DNA from: Agarilytica sp045430305
Lineage (GTDB): Bacteria > Pseudomonadota > Gammaproteobacteria > Pseudomonadales > Cellvibrionaceae
Direction: 5' to 3'
DNA length: 64,000 bases
NCBI GenBank assembly: GCA_045430305.1
Contig: JAILXW010000001.1
Span: 620,001 to 684,000 of the forward strand
In this document: piece after piece, positions 44,284 through 53,355 of the stretch
How positions within the stretch are numbered: position 1 is the stretch's first letter
Layout of the letters: each line of letters begins with the position of its first letter
Notes under the pieces: model-generated
What the model was told of the DNA's origin: nothing
The model's database searches: none
What the model saw: the letters and a program-made list of their open reading frames with translations, nothing else
Program-made: the position numbers and the translations under genes

Positions 44284-45166
44284 CATACACACAGCAAAAT
44301 ACCTAAGTACATTTATTTTTCTTCTGCTCGTTGTTGGCAGTCCGTTTGCGGCTGCCTGGAGCAAAAAAGGCCATGACTGGATGGCCTTACAAAGCTTGCT
44401 CTTATTGCAGCCTAAGATACAAAGCCATTACTCGAATATGTTTTCAAGTATTGATCAAATGCGAACCATCGCCAGCTTTCCTGATTCTCAGCGTGACGTT
44501 CCATTAAAGTCAGTGTATGAAACATATAAGGTGGCCGTACCTAAAAGTTTGGCTGCCTATGCGCTGGCGACAACTACAGATTGGCATTTTCATAACAATA
44601 CCCTGTTAGACGACACAAATCGAAAATGTGAATTTGAAAACAAAGGCAAACTTCTTGATGTTATAAAAGCATTAGATAATGCATTAAAAGAAGACTTGAA
44701 TGAAAAGCAAAGCGCAATTACGTTGAGCTTTTTTATACATTTACTCCAGGATTTACATCAACCACTACATACGTTTACTAAGCTAGATAATAAATGTAAA
44801 CATGACCGTGGTGGCAACTTGGTTTGCCTAAGCCCTTCGAAAAAGAGCGGCAAGGCGTGTGAACAAAATTTACATCAGCTGTGGGATGCTGGCTTCTCAG
44901 TATTTGACGGTGGCGTAGCTTTGCCCCAGGCAAAGGTTAAAAATTATAAGTTTAGCCCTGACGCTTGGGCGTATGAATCAACGCGCTATTATAAGTCTGT
45001 GTATGATTTCAAAGAGAAAAATTACGCGGCGACCTCTCAAAAAATAGCAGCGAAACAAGTGTCTGCGGCAATAGCTCGACTAGCCGGGCACCTGAAGCAA
45101 CACTATGCGCTGTATAATAAAAAAACGCCGCTATTAATTAAAAAACCTGCGAATGCTAAAAAGTAA
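44270..45166 (+). CDS. Secreted S1/P1-type nuclease
   Basis: S1/P1 nucleases are zinc enzymes that cut single-stranded nucleic acid and nucleotide 3'-phosphates. A signal peptide ends at AAA|W, so mature Trp30 becomes the N-terminal ligand, as in this family. Further zinc-ligand segments are GHDWMA, DWHFHNN, FFIHLLQDLHQPLHT, RGGN and LHQLWDA. The GTG start lies inside the last codons of djlA (14-base overlap). The overlap with the following SDR gene is again 14 bases, so three unrelated proteins are translated as one chain. Its role may be phosphate or nucleotide scavenging outside the cell. Confidence 0.9.
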   Translation: MQKNNIHTAKYLSTFIFLLLVVGSPFAAAWSKKGHDWMALQSLLLLQPKIQSHYSNMFSSIDQMRTIASFPDSQRDVPLKSVYETYKVAVPKSLAAYALATTTDWHFHNNTLLDDTNRKCEFENKGKLLDVIKALDNALKEDLNEKQSAITLSFFIHLLQDLHQPLHTFTKLDNKCKHDRGGNLVCLSPSKKSGKACEQNLHQLWDAGFSVFDGGVALPQAKVKNYKFSPDAWAYESTRYYKSVYDFKEKNYAATSQKIAAKQVSAAIARLAGHLKQHYALYNKKTPLLIKKPANAKK

Positions 45167-45998
45167 GTGGATTCTAATTACCGGGTGTTCAACGGGTATT
45201 GGTTTAGACGCTGCGCTTAGCCTGCATTCGCGGGGCTATTCTGTTATCGCATCTGTAAAAAAGCCGGAAGACATCGCAGTACTGCGTGATAAAGGCTTAC
45301 CGCACGTTATTCACCTTGATTTGCGCTCTAGTGAATCAATCGACACGGCCATTGAGCAAACAATGGCGCTTTGTGGTGGCCAATTGTTCGCGCTATTTAA
45401 TAACGGCGCATATGGCCAGCCTGGCGCGGTTGAAGATTTGTCTCGCTTGGCATTGCAAAAACAGTTTGAAACCAATGTGTTTGGCACACACGAGTTGACG
45501 GTAAAGCTTTTACCGCACATGTGTGATGAGGATGCACGCATCATACAAAATAGCTCTATTTTGGGTTTTTTGGCAATGCCGATGCGTGGTGCTTATAACG
45601 CCAGTAAATTTGCTTTAGAAGGCTTGAGTGATACCTTACGTATTGAACTTAGTGAAACTAATACAAAAGTTATTCTTATTGAGCCTGGCCCAATTCTGAC
45701 AAATTTCCGTGAAAATGCGCTACAAGCTTTGGAAGCTAATGTCGATTTTTCGAAAAGTCGTTTTCAGAAGCAGTATCAAGGGGCGTTGTTCCGCTTACGC
45801 AAAGCTGGCCCTGCATCTCGGTTTACCTTAGGGCCGGAAGCGGTGACTAAAGCGCTGGTTCACGCGCTTGAATCTAAATGCCCTAAGCCTCGCTACAGAG
45901 TTACATTTCCAACAAAGCTTTTTGCGTGCATTTCGCCATTTTTGCCTACCCGAATATTAGATCGCATTCTGGTCGCTATTGCGCAATCAAATAGATAG
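45153..45998 (+). CDS. Short-chain dehydrogenase/reductase
   Basis: A classical SDR of 281 residues. The cofactor loop is ITGCSTGIG (residues 9-17) and the NNGAYG segment supports nucleotide binding. The catalytic Ser lies in QNSSILGF, and YNASK gives Tyr148 and Lys152. Such enzymes reduce or oxidise keto/hydroxy groups with NAD(P)H. The C-terminal extension (about 240-281) with hydrophobic residues is seen in SDRs acting on lipids or sterol-like molecules, but the substrate is unknown. The start codon overlaps the nuclease gene by 14 bases. Confidence 0.88.
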   Translation: MLKSKWILITGCSTGIGLDAALSLHSRGYSVIASVKKPEDIAVLRDKGLPHVIHLDLRSSESIDTAIEQTMALCGGQLFALFNNGAYGQPGAVEDLSRLALQKQFETNVFGTHELTVKLLPHMCDEDARIIQNSSILGFLAMPMRGAYNASKFALEGLSDTLRIELSETNTKVILIEPGPILTNFRENALQALEANVDFSKSRFQKQYQGALFRLRKAGPASRFTLGPEAVTKALVHALESKCPKPRYRVTFPTKLFACISPFLPTRILDRILVAIAQSNR

Positions 45999-46024
45999 CA
46001 GATCTTACGTCTAGAAATTTGTAC

Positions 46025-46429
46025 TTATTTTTTTTCTGCCTGTGCCGTTGGCAAGTGCAATAAGTAACTGATAACGCAGGCCCCTGTAATTGCCAGAAGT
46101 AATGTGACGTAAAAGCGATCTACAATATAGGCCGACAGGCTCATGCCGGCAATAATCGCTAGAATGGCTCTCACTTTTACAATACGGGGTATGCCAGTAC
46201 CTGATTGCCACATCGAAATAAGTGGCCCAAGTTTTGGGTGGTTGAGTAACCAGCTATGAAACCTTTCAGATGACTGGGCAAAGCACCAACTAGCAAGCAG
46301 CACGAAAGGTGTTGTGGGTAGTACGGGCAGCGCGATACCTATTACGCCCAAGACTAAAGCCAACCAGCCGATACAAATCAACAGTATTTTTTTAAATGAA
46401 AACCTAGGTCGATTGGGCATTCGAATCAA
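46025..46429 (-). CDS. DUF454 family inner-membrane protein (YbaN-like)
   Basis: A 134-residue protein. The family signature is the first helix LLICIGWLALVLGVIGIALPVLPTTPFVLLASWCFA with the Pro-rich turn LPVLPTTP (about residues 30-45). A cytosolic amphipathic segment (RFHSWLLNHPKLGP) and two more helices (about 85-125) follow. The length fits DUF454. The start may be the internal Met4. Its role is unknown in most bacteria. It converges with the SDR gene, 26 bases apart. Confidence 0.85.
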   Translation of the reverse strand: MIRMPNRPRFSFKKILLICIGWLALVLGVIGIALPVLPTTPFVLLASWCFAQSSERFHSWLLNHPKLGPLISMWQSGTGIPRIVKVRAILAIIAGMSLSAYIVDRFYVTLLLAITGACVISYLLHLPTAQAEKK

Positions 46430-46523
46430 GGGCGGTTAAGTGCTCAGGGTAGAATTGTATTAAACGATGATACCTAAAGCTTAGCAGTCAATCGCAATAA
46501 CGTTTAGAGGCTTGGCTTCCATT

Positions 46524-46552
46524 AAAAAGGTGGTCGCGAGGTTTTTACCACC
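46524..46552 (-). terminator. Candidate intrinsic terminator of the DUF3806 gene
   Basis: On the minus strand GGTGGT pairs with ACCACC (46547-46552 and 46529-46534) around a 12-base loop. This is followed by five T (46524-46528). It lies 24 bases past the stop of the 46576-47157 gene. The stem is short. Confidence 0.4.
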
Positions 46553-46575
46553 AACCCCGGTACTTGTAACCGCGC

Positions 46576-47157
46576 TTAATCTAAATAGGGGCGTTTAGGT
46601 AATACGTTTTGAAGGGCCGTTAAATTTTTCTGATATATCTTGCGTACGTCTGTAGGTGCGCCAACTTCAATACGACGCGAAAGCATGGTAACGGGGAAGA
46701 CGCAATGCTTAGTGTCTACTACGCAAACAGCGTGAGACTTGCCGAGTTCATCTTCGTAAACTTGCCAGATGAGCCGTTTATCTACATCGGTGAAAATGTC
46801 GCCTAAAACGACGCCTAACGCCTGTGTAGACATTTTATCGTCTATTTCTAAGACCTCTTGGTCGATAATTCGCTGAAGCAAAGCCAGGTTGCCCGCGCCA
46901 ATTTTTAGCGACTGGCCGAAATTCTGACGCACAACTTCCTCGATACGATTTCTTTGCTTGATTAAAAACTGCTCGTTTAGCCAGTTCAGTTCAAGTATTT
47001 TTGGATAGGGGTTTTCTGCGTTGAAGGTGGCGAGGTTGGTTTGCCCCATGGCGTAAGGGCCAAAACCACAGGCCAATAGCAACATAATGCCATGCGAGGC
47101 ATGTTTTACGCGGGTACTTATTAAAGATCTCACTATGTTTCTCGCCATGTTTCTCAC
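46576..47157 (-). CDS. Exported DUF3806 protein
   Basis: The 193-residue protein has a signal-like N-terminus (hydrophobic stretch GIMLLLACGFGPYAMG, residues 24-39) and a C-terminal DUF3806 domain (about 60-190). The recognisable parts are QRNRIEEVVRQNFGQSL, LALLQRIIDQEV and STQALGVVLGDIF. The function of DUF3806 is unknown, though it is widespread in gammaproteobacteria. Alternative start Mets lie at residues 4 and 25. It stands 146 bases upstream of the YbaN-like gene on the same strand. Confidence 0.75.
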   Translation of the reverse strand: MRNMARNIVRSLISTRVKHASHGIMLLLACGFGPYAMGQTNLATFNAENPYPKILELNWLNEQFLIKQRNRIEEVVRQNFGQSLKIGAGNLALLQRIIDQEVLEIDDKMSTQALGVVLGDIFTDVDKRLIWQVYEDELGKSHAVCVVDTKHCVFPVTMLSRRIEVGAPTDVRKIYQKNLTALQNVLPKRPYLD

Positions 47158-47406
47158 TTTGCTTGCGGCTATCGTAGCCTTATATTTACCAATATCTCTA
47201 CCACTATATAAGCGGCTATGGTTGCTAGGTTGCCAATAAGGTAAAAGCTAGGAAGATATAACACAACCATTGCAAATTTTGCCGGCAAGTATGCCTTGCA
47301 GGCAAATGTCTGTCGAGTCGGCATGCTAGAATGTATACTTTCGAGATACCGTCTAATCGCTAAAAATTTACCTTAGCATAAGCCCGCTAGCCCAAAGGTG
47401 CGTTCA

Positions 47407-48327
47407 ATGAAAACGATCAAGATATTTCTTACCATTATTGTCTTGCTGGCGGCATTGATCGCTGGTGTGGTGTTTTACATATTCAACAATATTAACCAGT
47501 TGGTAAAAGAAGCGGTTGAAACCCATGGGCCTTCGGTAACGCAGACTCAGGTCGAGTTGCGCGATGTAGATATAAAGCTTATTGAGGGTAGTGGTGAGTT
47601 AAATAATTTCGTGGTGCGCAACCCCAAAGGTTTTAGCGATGAGCACATCTTACGTTGGGACAAAATAGGCATTGCAATTGATCCCGCCTCAATTAAAACA
47701 GATGTTATACATTTGACAAATGTTGCGATCGAAGGGGTGAATATTCGTGTTGAAGAGAAGAATTTTAAGACCAATGTTCAGGCATTACTGAAAAATTTAC
47801 CCAAAGAAGAAAGTGCCTCAAGCGGCTCTGGTGGCAGCGTCGCAGAAAATGAACCCAGTACAGAACCTTTACTTGCGCTCAAGCACTTGAGTTTCAAAAA
47901 TAATTCTATTGATTTGATAACGGAAAAGTTTGGTTCAGTCTCACTTGAGATACCGAGTTTTGAACTTCACGATCTTGGTTCCCCCGAATCAGGTTTAACC
48001 CCAGAAGAACTGGGTAAAGCTATTCTCGAACCTTTGCTAAAGCGTGCGCAGAAATCTGTCGAGAAACGAATACTCGATCTGGCCGCTGGCGATCTTGATG
48101 AAAAACTAAAAGAAAAGAAAGAAGAACTTGAGCAAGAACTTGAAGAAAAGAAAGATTCGCTTAAACAAGATGTCGGCGATAAAAAGGAGGAACTCAAAGA
48201 AGACTTGGAAGAAAAAAGGAAGTCCCTGAAAGAAAAGGCCGATGAGCAAGAAGATAAATTAAAAGATAAAAGGGATGAGCTTAAGCAGGATGCAAAGGAC
48301 AAACTAAACAATCTATTCAATCGCTAG
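47407..48327 (+). CDS. AsmA-like membrane protein with C-terminal charged coiled coil
   Basis: One N-terminal helix (about 4-25) is followed by a beta-rich region (about 30-190) that resembles the start of AsmA/DUF748-type proteins: ELRDVDIKLIEGSGELNNFVVRNPKGF and then IAIDPASIKTDVIHLTNVAIEG. The last 90 residues are an uninterrupted Lys/Glu coiled coil with a repeat near 21-22 residues (EELEQELEEKKDSLK, EELKEDLEEKRKSLK). The combination is small (306 residues) beside full AsmA proteins. The ATG at 47407 is well placed after AAAGG; a GTG at 47398 is also in frame. A periplasmic structural or lipid-related role is likely but unproven. Confidence 0.75.
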   Translation: MKTIKIFLTIIVLLAALIAGVVFYIFNNINQLVKEAVETHGPSVTQTQVELRDVDIKLIEGSGELNNFVVRNPKGFSDEHILRWDKIGIAIDPASIKTDVIHLTNVAIEGVNIRVEEKNFKTNVQALLKNLPKEESASSGSGGSVAENEPSTEPLLALKHLSFKNNSIDLITEKFGSVSLEIPSFELHDLGSPESGLTPEELGKAILEPLLKRAQKSVEKRILDLAAGDLDEKLKEKKEELEQELEEKKDSLKQDVGDKKEELKEDLEEKRKSLKEKADEQEDKLKDKRDELKQDAKDKLNNLFNR

Positions 48328-48372
48328 CGATCCGAGGTAGAACTATGTCACGCATAGGTAGTTCGGAGCGAA

Positions 48373-49071
48373 ATGTTGCCCGATAGATCAATATCGATTC
48401 TTCTTGAACATCAAGACTTTATTGCGTTTGAAAAACCAGAAGGCGTTTCATTCCACTCAGAAGATGGCTGCGGTGGGTTCGTTGAGGTCGTTCGAAAGCA
48501 GTGCGACCACAAGACATTGCTGCCCGTTCATCGATTAGATAAAGGCACTTCAGGTGTGTTGCTGCTCGCTAAGACGCGAGAGGCAGCGGCAGAGCTGTCG
48601 AAGCTGTTTTTTACTCGCGCAATTAGCAAACACTATTGGGCGTTAAGCATAAAAAAACCAAGTAAAAAACAAGGAAGTGTTATTGGTGATTTGGATCGTG
48701 CGCGTAATGGCGCTTGGAAGCTAGCCCGAACCCGAGAAAACCCATCAGAAACACAATTTTTTAGCTTCGGCTTAGGCAATGGAGTACGGGCTTTTCTGGT
48801 CAAACCCAACACGGGTAAAACGCATCAAATTAGAGTGGCTTTAAAATCGATTGGCGCTCCAATCCTGGGGGATGAACGCTACGGTGGTGAGAGCGCCGAT
48901 CGCATGTATTTACATGCAACGCGCTTGAGCTTTCAATATGGGGGCGATTCCATTCATATAGACTCGCTACCTGCGCGGGGTGAGCACTTTGAATCGAAGG
49001 TATTTCGCGAGCTTCTTCTTGGTTTCGATTATGAGGCCCAACAGTGGCCACATTCTAAATTAAAGGCATGA
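48373..49071 (+). CDS. RluA-family pseudouridine synthase
   Basis: The enzyme converts uridine to pseudouridine in RNA. The catalytic motif HRLDKGTSG (Asp56) and the later segment TGKTHQIRVALKSIGAPILGDERYGG are diagnostic of the RluA family. There is no S4 domain, and the length of 232 residues fits the small RluA-type group that acts on tRNA or 23S rRNA. The target base cannot be decided from sequence. It is followed after only six bases by the alpha/beta hydrolase. Confidence 0.9.
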   Translation: MLPDRSISILLEHQDFIAFEKPEGVSFHSEDGCGGFVEVVRKQCDHKTLLPVHRLDKGTSGVLLLAKTREAAAELSKLFFTRAISKHYWALSIKKPSKKQGSVIGDLDRARNGAWKLARTRENPSETQFFSFGLGNGVRAFLVKPNTGKTHQIRVALKSIGAPILGDERYGGESADRMYLHATRLSFQYGGDSIHIDSLPARGEHFESKVFRELLLGFDYEAQQWPHSKLKA

Positions 49072-49077
49072 TTTTGC

Positions 49078-50616
49078 ATGCTGCGTAAAAAACTCTTATT
49101 GGCCTCTTTGCTTTTACTAAGCTTACTCGCGCTAGTGATGGTCATAATGTATCGATTAAACGTTAATACATATGACAACGTAAGCGGGAATGAACGGCTG
49201 ACATCACGCACGTGTAATTTTCATTATTCATCGTATTTAAACCTAGAGTGCTTTTACTATAAAACAGAAAAAGAGGGTGGGTTCATCTTACCGTTGGCTT
49301 TGCTTTCACCTAAAGATGCCGCATTACCAAAAGCGCGACAAGACCGGGTTTTGGTGGTCTATATCCCTGGTGGGCCGGGGCAGGGTGGCATGGTCGATGA
49401 CCCGGTTATTAACGATTGGGTCGCCTGGATGGCGCAACATAATATTCAGTTTGATTTACTTTTGTTTGACCCTCGCGGAACCAAGAAGAGCATTCCAGCC
49501 TTTGATTGCGACATTTACCAGCAAGTACTGCGCGAAGTGCTAGCGAAAGACCTTGCTATTGATAAAGAAGTCGACGTGTTAAATGCCACGCTGCAGAAAT
49601 GTTTTCAGCGTGCAGAATTGGCTTTGAGTAAGCCATCATCGTCTTCAACATACAAGCGTAAGACGCTTGATGCTTTCGCGAGTGTGAACCAAGCAAAAGA
49701 TATTAACGGAATGCTCGCTGCGCTTGGGTATCAAAAAGCCGTTTTATGGGGTGTGTCATATGGGTCGCGTTTGGCTCTAACGGCCGCTGATTCAAACCGT
49801 GTGGCGGGGTTAATATTGGAATCACCTTATCCCTTCTCTAAAGGGGTATACAGCGATTGGATACGCTTATACATCGATAGCTTTAAACGACATGAAAAAG
49901 TATACGGAAAGTATCGTGCTACGAGCATTAGCAGTTATCACGAATTGTACGAGCGCTTGTTGAAAATGTTAGATGACACGCCGATAAAAGTAGATATTGA
50001 ACTATGGGAAAACGATGAGAAAGTCACATTTCTGCTAAATTCTCACAGGTTACTCGAAGTAAGCTTTTCTGTGCTGTATTCGCCCCATTTGTATCAAGCC
50101 TTTTATCAGGGTTTAGAAAATTATTTATTCTCTAAAAAAATAGATCACCAATTAATGATGGTTTTGGAAGAGCATGTGAACTACGCGTTAGCGAATGATT
50201 TTAGCCCGGTGGTCTATTTCGCAACAGAATGTCTTGATAATCAGGTGCAGTCAGATGCGATTTTAGATAAACAACAAGAAAATTTGATTGAAACTCTTCC
50301 ATTTTACCAAGAGTATTTTCAACAGGGGCTTTCTAATAGTGCATGTTCACTCTACCCGTTTAGTCAAAGCCTTCACGTTCAAAATAAAAAGTATACAAAC
50401 AAAGCAACGTTAATCATTGTGGGGGAGCATGACCCCGTAACACCCAAAGAGTGGGGTGTTGAACTAGAGAATATTCTAACGAATGCCGAGATAAGTGAAA
50501 TTAAAGGCGGTGGTCATGCTAGCGCGAAATTTTCACAGTGTAACTGGGAAGTGTTAAACACCTTTGTCGAAAATAATTCAACCGATATAAATTTACAGTG
50601 CCATTGGCCGGAGTAA
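49078..50616 (+). CDS. Secreted or membrane-anchored alpha/beta hydrolase (peptidase S33-like)
   Basis: An N-terminal hydrophobic helix (about 5-25) may be a signal anchor. The alpha/beta core starts with YIPGGPGQGG (about 95-105; the oxyanion loop of S33 proline iminopeptidases and tripeptidyl peptidases), then DPRGTKKS, WGVSYGSRL (Ser227), IIVGEHDPVTP (acid residue) and KGGGHAS (His). The length of 512 residues fits secreted TAP-type peptidases. A cap with many aromatics (about 270-400) may choose the substrate. It probably releases N-terminal residues from peptides, but a lipase/esterase is possible. Confidence 0.85.
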   Translation: MLRKKLLLASLLLLSLLALVMVIMYRLNVNTYDNVSGNERLTSRTCNFHYSSYLNLECFYYKTEKEGGFILPLALLSPKDAALPKARQDRVLVVYIPGGPGQGGMVDDPVINDWVAWMAQHNIQFDLLLFDPRGTKKSIPAFDCDIYQQVLREVLAKDLAIDKEVDVLNATLQKCFQRAELALSKPSSSSTYKRKTLDAFASVNQAKDINGMLAALGYQKAVLWGVSYGSRLALTAADSNRVAGLILESPYPFSKGVYSDWIRLYIDSFKRHEKVYGKYRATSISSYHELYERLLKMLDDTPIKVDIELWENDEKVTFLLNSHRLLEVSFSVLYSPHLYQAFYQGLENYLFSKKIDHQLMMVLEEHVNYALANDFSPVVYFATECLDNQVQSDAILDKQQENLIETLPFYQEYFQQGLSNSACSLYPFSQSLHVQNKKYTNKATLIIVGEHDPVTPKEWGVELENILTNAEISEIKGGGHASAKFSQCNWEVLNTFVENNSTDINLQCHWPE

Positions 50617-50625
50617 CCTGAACTG

Positions 50626-51381
50626 ATGGCAGTAGTCTGGATGAAAGTAGACGGTGATATGCGTTACGAAGTGCGTACCGCGGGAAGCAGCCTCCGTTTA
50701 TACACAAACGGCATATTTCACAGCCACTGGAACCCAAACCACCCTGTTGGTGGCCAGTTGTGGGATCTGCTCTTTTTGCCTTCTCTTTTTGTTAACGACT
50801 TTCCCAAAATCGATCGTTGCTTGGTTTTAGGTGTGGGTGGCGGTGCCGTCATCAATGCCTTGTTTCATTTTGCTAAAGTAGGTGCAGTGCAGGCGGTCGA
50901 TCTTGACGAGAATCATTTGTATATTGCTAAAAAATATTTTCTTAAGAATAAGGCCCGTGTTGAGCTTACCCAAGCCGATGCGATTCAGTATGTTAAGCAC
51001 TACAAGGGCGAGGCGTTTGACTATATCGTAGAAGACCTTTTTGCAGGTGCCGAGAACAATGCCAGCGATGCTCGGCGGGCTGTGGTCGTCGATAAAGCCT
51101 GGCTTAAAGCACTTTCTACAGTATTAACAGATGATGGTGTGCTGGTATTTAACTTTGAAAATGAACGTCAGGCTCGGGCAGTGTTAAAGCCAAGTCTCCT
51201 AAAAGAAGTGGGGCTTAATTCGCGACGGTTTTTTCGTCACCCAGGCTATGAAAATTGCATAGGTGTGTGTTTAAAGACTAAATCGAGAGACGATATTTTC
51301 TATCGAAATCTCGATGTTATAGAAACGCTATTTGGTCGATCAGCCTTGGCTAAATTACAATATTCTTTGCTGGTAAAGTAA
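50626..51381 (+). CDS. Spermidine-synthase-like methyltransferase-fold protein
   Basis: The protein has the SAM-type Rossmann core: CLVLGVGGGAVINALF (motif I, about residues 65-80), VQAVDLDENHLYIAKKYF (acidic strand 2) and FDYIVEDLFAG with the aspartate region. This resembles spermidine synthase and SpeE-like proteins. Full polyamine synthases are longer and keep a conserved Tyr/Asp set, which I cannot confirm here. It follows the hydrolase after nine bases and so is likely in the same transcript, and it converges on the rsmC-type gene. Confidence 0.78.
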   Translation: MAVVWMKVDGDMRYEVRTAGSSLRLYTNGIFHSHWNPNHPVGGQLWDLLFLPSLFVNDFPKIDRCLVLGVGGGAVINALFHFAKVGAVQAVDLDENHLYIAKKYFLKNKARVELTQADAIQYVKHYKGEAFDYIVEDLFAGAENNASDARRAVVVDKAWLKALSTVLTDDGVLVFNFENERQARAVLKPSLLKEVGLNSRRFFRHPGYENCIGVCLKTKSRDDIFYRNLDVIETLFGRSALAKLQYSLLVK

Positions 51382-51416
51382 ATAGGTAATACAGCGATTG
51401 AACGGCGGGCTTTTGG

Positions 51417-52580
51417 TTAAAGCCGAAGTTCAAGTACTTTGAATTGATTGTTATTGGCCAGAAGTTTAATGTTTGAAAAACGGAGCTTGGCTAAACGTTC
51501 AAACGGAATAAAGCTATTTACAACGACGAATGCACTTCCTTGTGGTAATAAATGCTTGGCAATGCTGCTGCAAAACTTCTCACTTAAACCTGGGGTTTGC
51601 TCAAACCCCATATGAAAAGGCGGGTTGCAAAGTATAAGGTCAAACCGTTTTTTAATTGAAGCGGCGCAATCGTCAGCAACTACCTCAAAATCTACGCAGT
51701 GTTCTTCTAATGCTCTTGTTAGATTTAGCTCGCAGCACCTAAGGGCTGCGGCATTATTATCTGTTGCGCAGATGTTTTTAAGGTTGTTCACAGCTTCGCT
51801 TTTTGCCTTAATCGCACCGGCAATACTTAAGCTTAAGTAACCATAGCCACAGCCTAGGTCTAGTAAAGATTCGAACGTGTAGACGTTTGTATGCTCTTTA
51901 AAATGGCTAAACAAGGTTTCGATTAAAAAAGTACTTCCTTGGTCTATTTTGTCCCAGCCGTATAGCCCTGGTTTGCTTGCAAAACGAATGGTGTTGTTCT
52001 TCCCTGTGGTGCTTTTCCCTTCTATCTCGCGTACCGAGGCATAATCTTTATCGTCTAAAAGCTGTGGCTGTATATCAGAAGGGTGGGTGCTTGGCTTCAA
52101 TACCGAAGTGTAGCGATCGCCATCTTTTATCAAGGTGCCAGAATAATGAAAGTGTTTGAGAAGTTTTTGGTGGTAGCCTTTAATGCCTTCATTTTTTTTA
52201 CCCCCAATTAAAAGCCGAGTGTTCTCATGCATGAGGGGGGAAATGTTGTTAAATATGTGGTGTACAAGTACTCGCTCTTTAGAAACGCGGTAGATAATGG
52301 TGTTGAAGTTAGGCTCAGTTTTATTATCAAAAAATGCACTAATAGCGTTAAATTCAAAGTCGGTAAACGCGACAGGAATGTGTTCGACACCACAGGCTAG
52401 CGCCAAATCTTTTCTGTTGGTCAAAACAAAACATTGGCAGTGCGAAGCTAATGCGGAAATCTCGGCTATTTCAATGTTTTCGTCGGCAATAACGAGAGTA
52501 AGGTTGTCTGATGCCTTCTGTGCGCCAGCCGTATTAAGAATGTTTTGGTTTAATGTGGCGAGCGCCTGGAAGACTGACAT
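51417..52580 (-). CDS. RsmC/RlmG-type rRNA guanine N2-methyltransferase
   Basis: A 387-residue class I methyltransferase. The N-terminal half is the inactive partner domain typical of RsmC. The junction FASKPGLYGWDKIDQGSTFLIE is a family marker. The catalytic half has LLDLGCGYGYLSLSIA and the NPPF motif (LILCNPPFHMG), which modifies exocyclic amino groups. RsmC methylates G1207 of 16S rRNA and RlmG G1835 of 23S; the sequence alone does not choose between them. It lies seven bases downstream of the rsuA-type gene, consistent with an rRNA-modification pair. Confidence 0.9.
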   Translation of the reverse strand: MSVFQALATLNQNILNTAGAQKASDNLTLVIADENIEIAEISALASHCQCFVLTNRKDLALACGVEHIPVAFTDFEFNAISAFFDNKTEPNFNTIIYRVSKERVLVHHIFNNISPLMHENTRLLIGGKKNEGIKGYHQKLLKHFHYSGTLIKDGDRYTSVLKPSTHPSDIQPQLLDDKDYASVREIEGKSTTGKNNTIRFASKPGLYGWDKIDQGSTFLIETLFSHFKEHTNVYTFESLLDLGCGYGYLSLSIAGAIKAKSEAVNNLKNICATDNNAAALRCCELNLTRALEEHCVDFEVVADDCAASIKKRFDLILCNPPFHMGFEQTPGLSEKFCSSIAKHLLPQGSAFVVVNSFIPFERLAKLRFSNIKLLANNNQFKVLELRL

Positions 52581-52587
52581 CGAGTGA

Positions 52588-53337
52588 TTATATTTCAGAT
52601 AAAGTGTTGGTCTTAATGATTTTAAGCTCTTCTTTGCTTAAAAACCGATATTGCCCAGGTTGTAAAAGCTCATCAAGTGAAATGCCGGCAATAGACTCCC
52701 GGTGCAATGATGTAACATGGTTGCCGGTGGCGGCAAACATTCGTTTTACCTGGTGATACTTACCTTCGCTTAGCGAGAGGCGCACTTTTGTTGGTGTTAT
52801 AACGTGTAAAAATGCCGGTCGCGTTTTTTTCTTTTCACCTTCAAGTTGCAGCCCATTGGCAAACGCTTCGGGTACTTTCGGTGAAATGGGGCGCTCTAGC
52901 GAAACGCGATACACTTTTTTACAGGAAACGTTGGGCGAAGTGACTTCATGATTCCATTTGCCATCGTTTGTAATAAAGACCATGCCCGTGGTGTCGAGAT
53001 CCAGCCGACCGGCAATTTGTAACTCTTTAATTGGCAGTGTTTTTTTGTTTCTACCAACGAAATTCTTTTGATTGTTGAGCAAATCAATAACGGTGGGGTG
53101 TTCACCATCTGTATTGGCGCAAACGTAGCCCTGCGGTTTATGCATCATGATGTACAGGTCGCCAATGGCTTCGACCTGTACGCCATCCAGCATAATAATG
53201 TCACTTTTACTTTTGATCTTGAGTTCATGGTGTTCGACAAGGTCACCGTTCAGTTCTACTCGCTGTGCTTTTATTAATTTACGCACTACCGAGCGGCTAT
53301 GTTCAGTATTTTGGCTTATGAACTTGTCTATACGCAT
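52588..53337 (-). CDS. RsuA-family pseudouridine synthase
   Basis: An N-terminal S4 RNA-binding domain (MRIDKFISQNTEHSRSVVRKL, residues 1-60) precedes the catalytic domain with AGRLDLDTTG (about 113-122; nucleophilic Asp) and KYHQVKRMFAATGNHV, both diagnostic of RsuA/RluB/E/F. RsuA makes Psi516 in 16S rRNA. The adjacent RsmC-type enzyme also acts on rRNA, which slightly favours RsuA. The length of 249 residues fits. Confidence 0.9.
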   Translation of the reverse strand: MRIDKFISQNTEHSRSVVRKLIKAQRVELNGDLVEHHELKIKSKSDIIMLDGVQVEAIGDLYIMMHKPQGYVCANTDGEHPTVIDLLNNQKNFVGRNKKTLPIKELQIAGRLDLDTTGMVFITNDGKWNHEVTSPNVSCKKVYRVSLERPISPKVPEAFANGLQLEGEKKKTRPAFLHVITPTKVRLSLSEGKYHQVKRMFAATGNHVTSLHRESIAGISLDELLQPGQYRFLSKEELKIIKTNTLSEI

Positions 53338-53355
53338 GAGCGCTCTCGGGGCAGT

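Noticed and set aside
51410..51426. Possible terminator between the convergent genes at 51381 and 51417
   Set aside because: The stem is only six base pairs and neither strand has a T-run after it.
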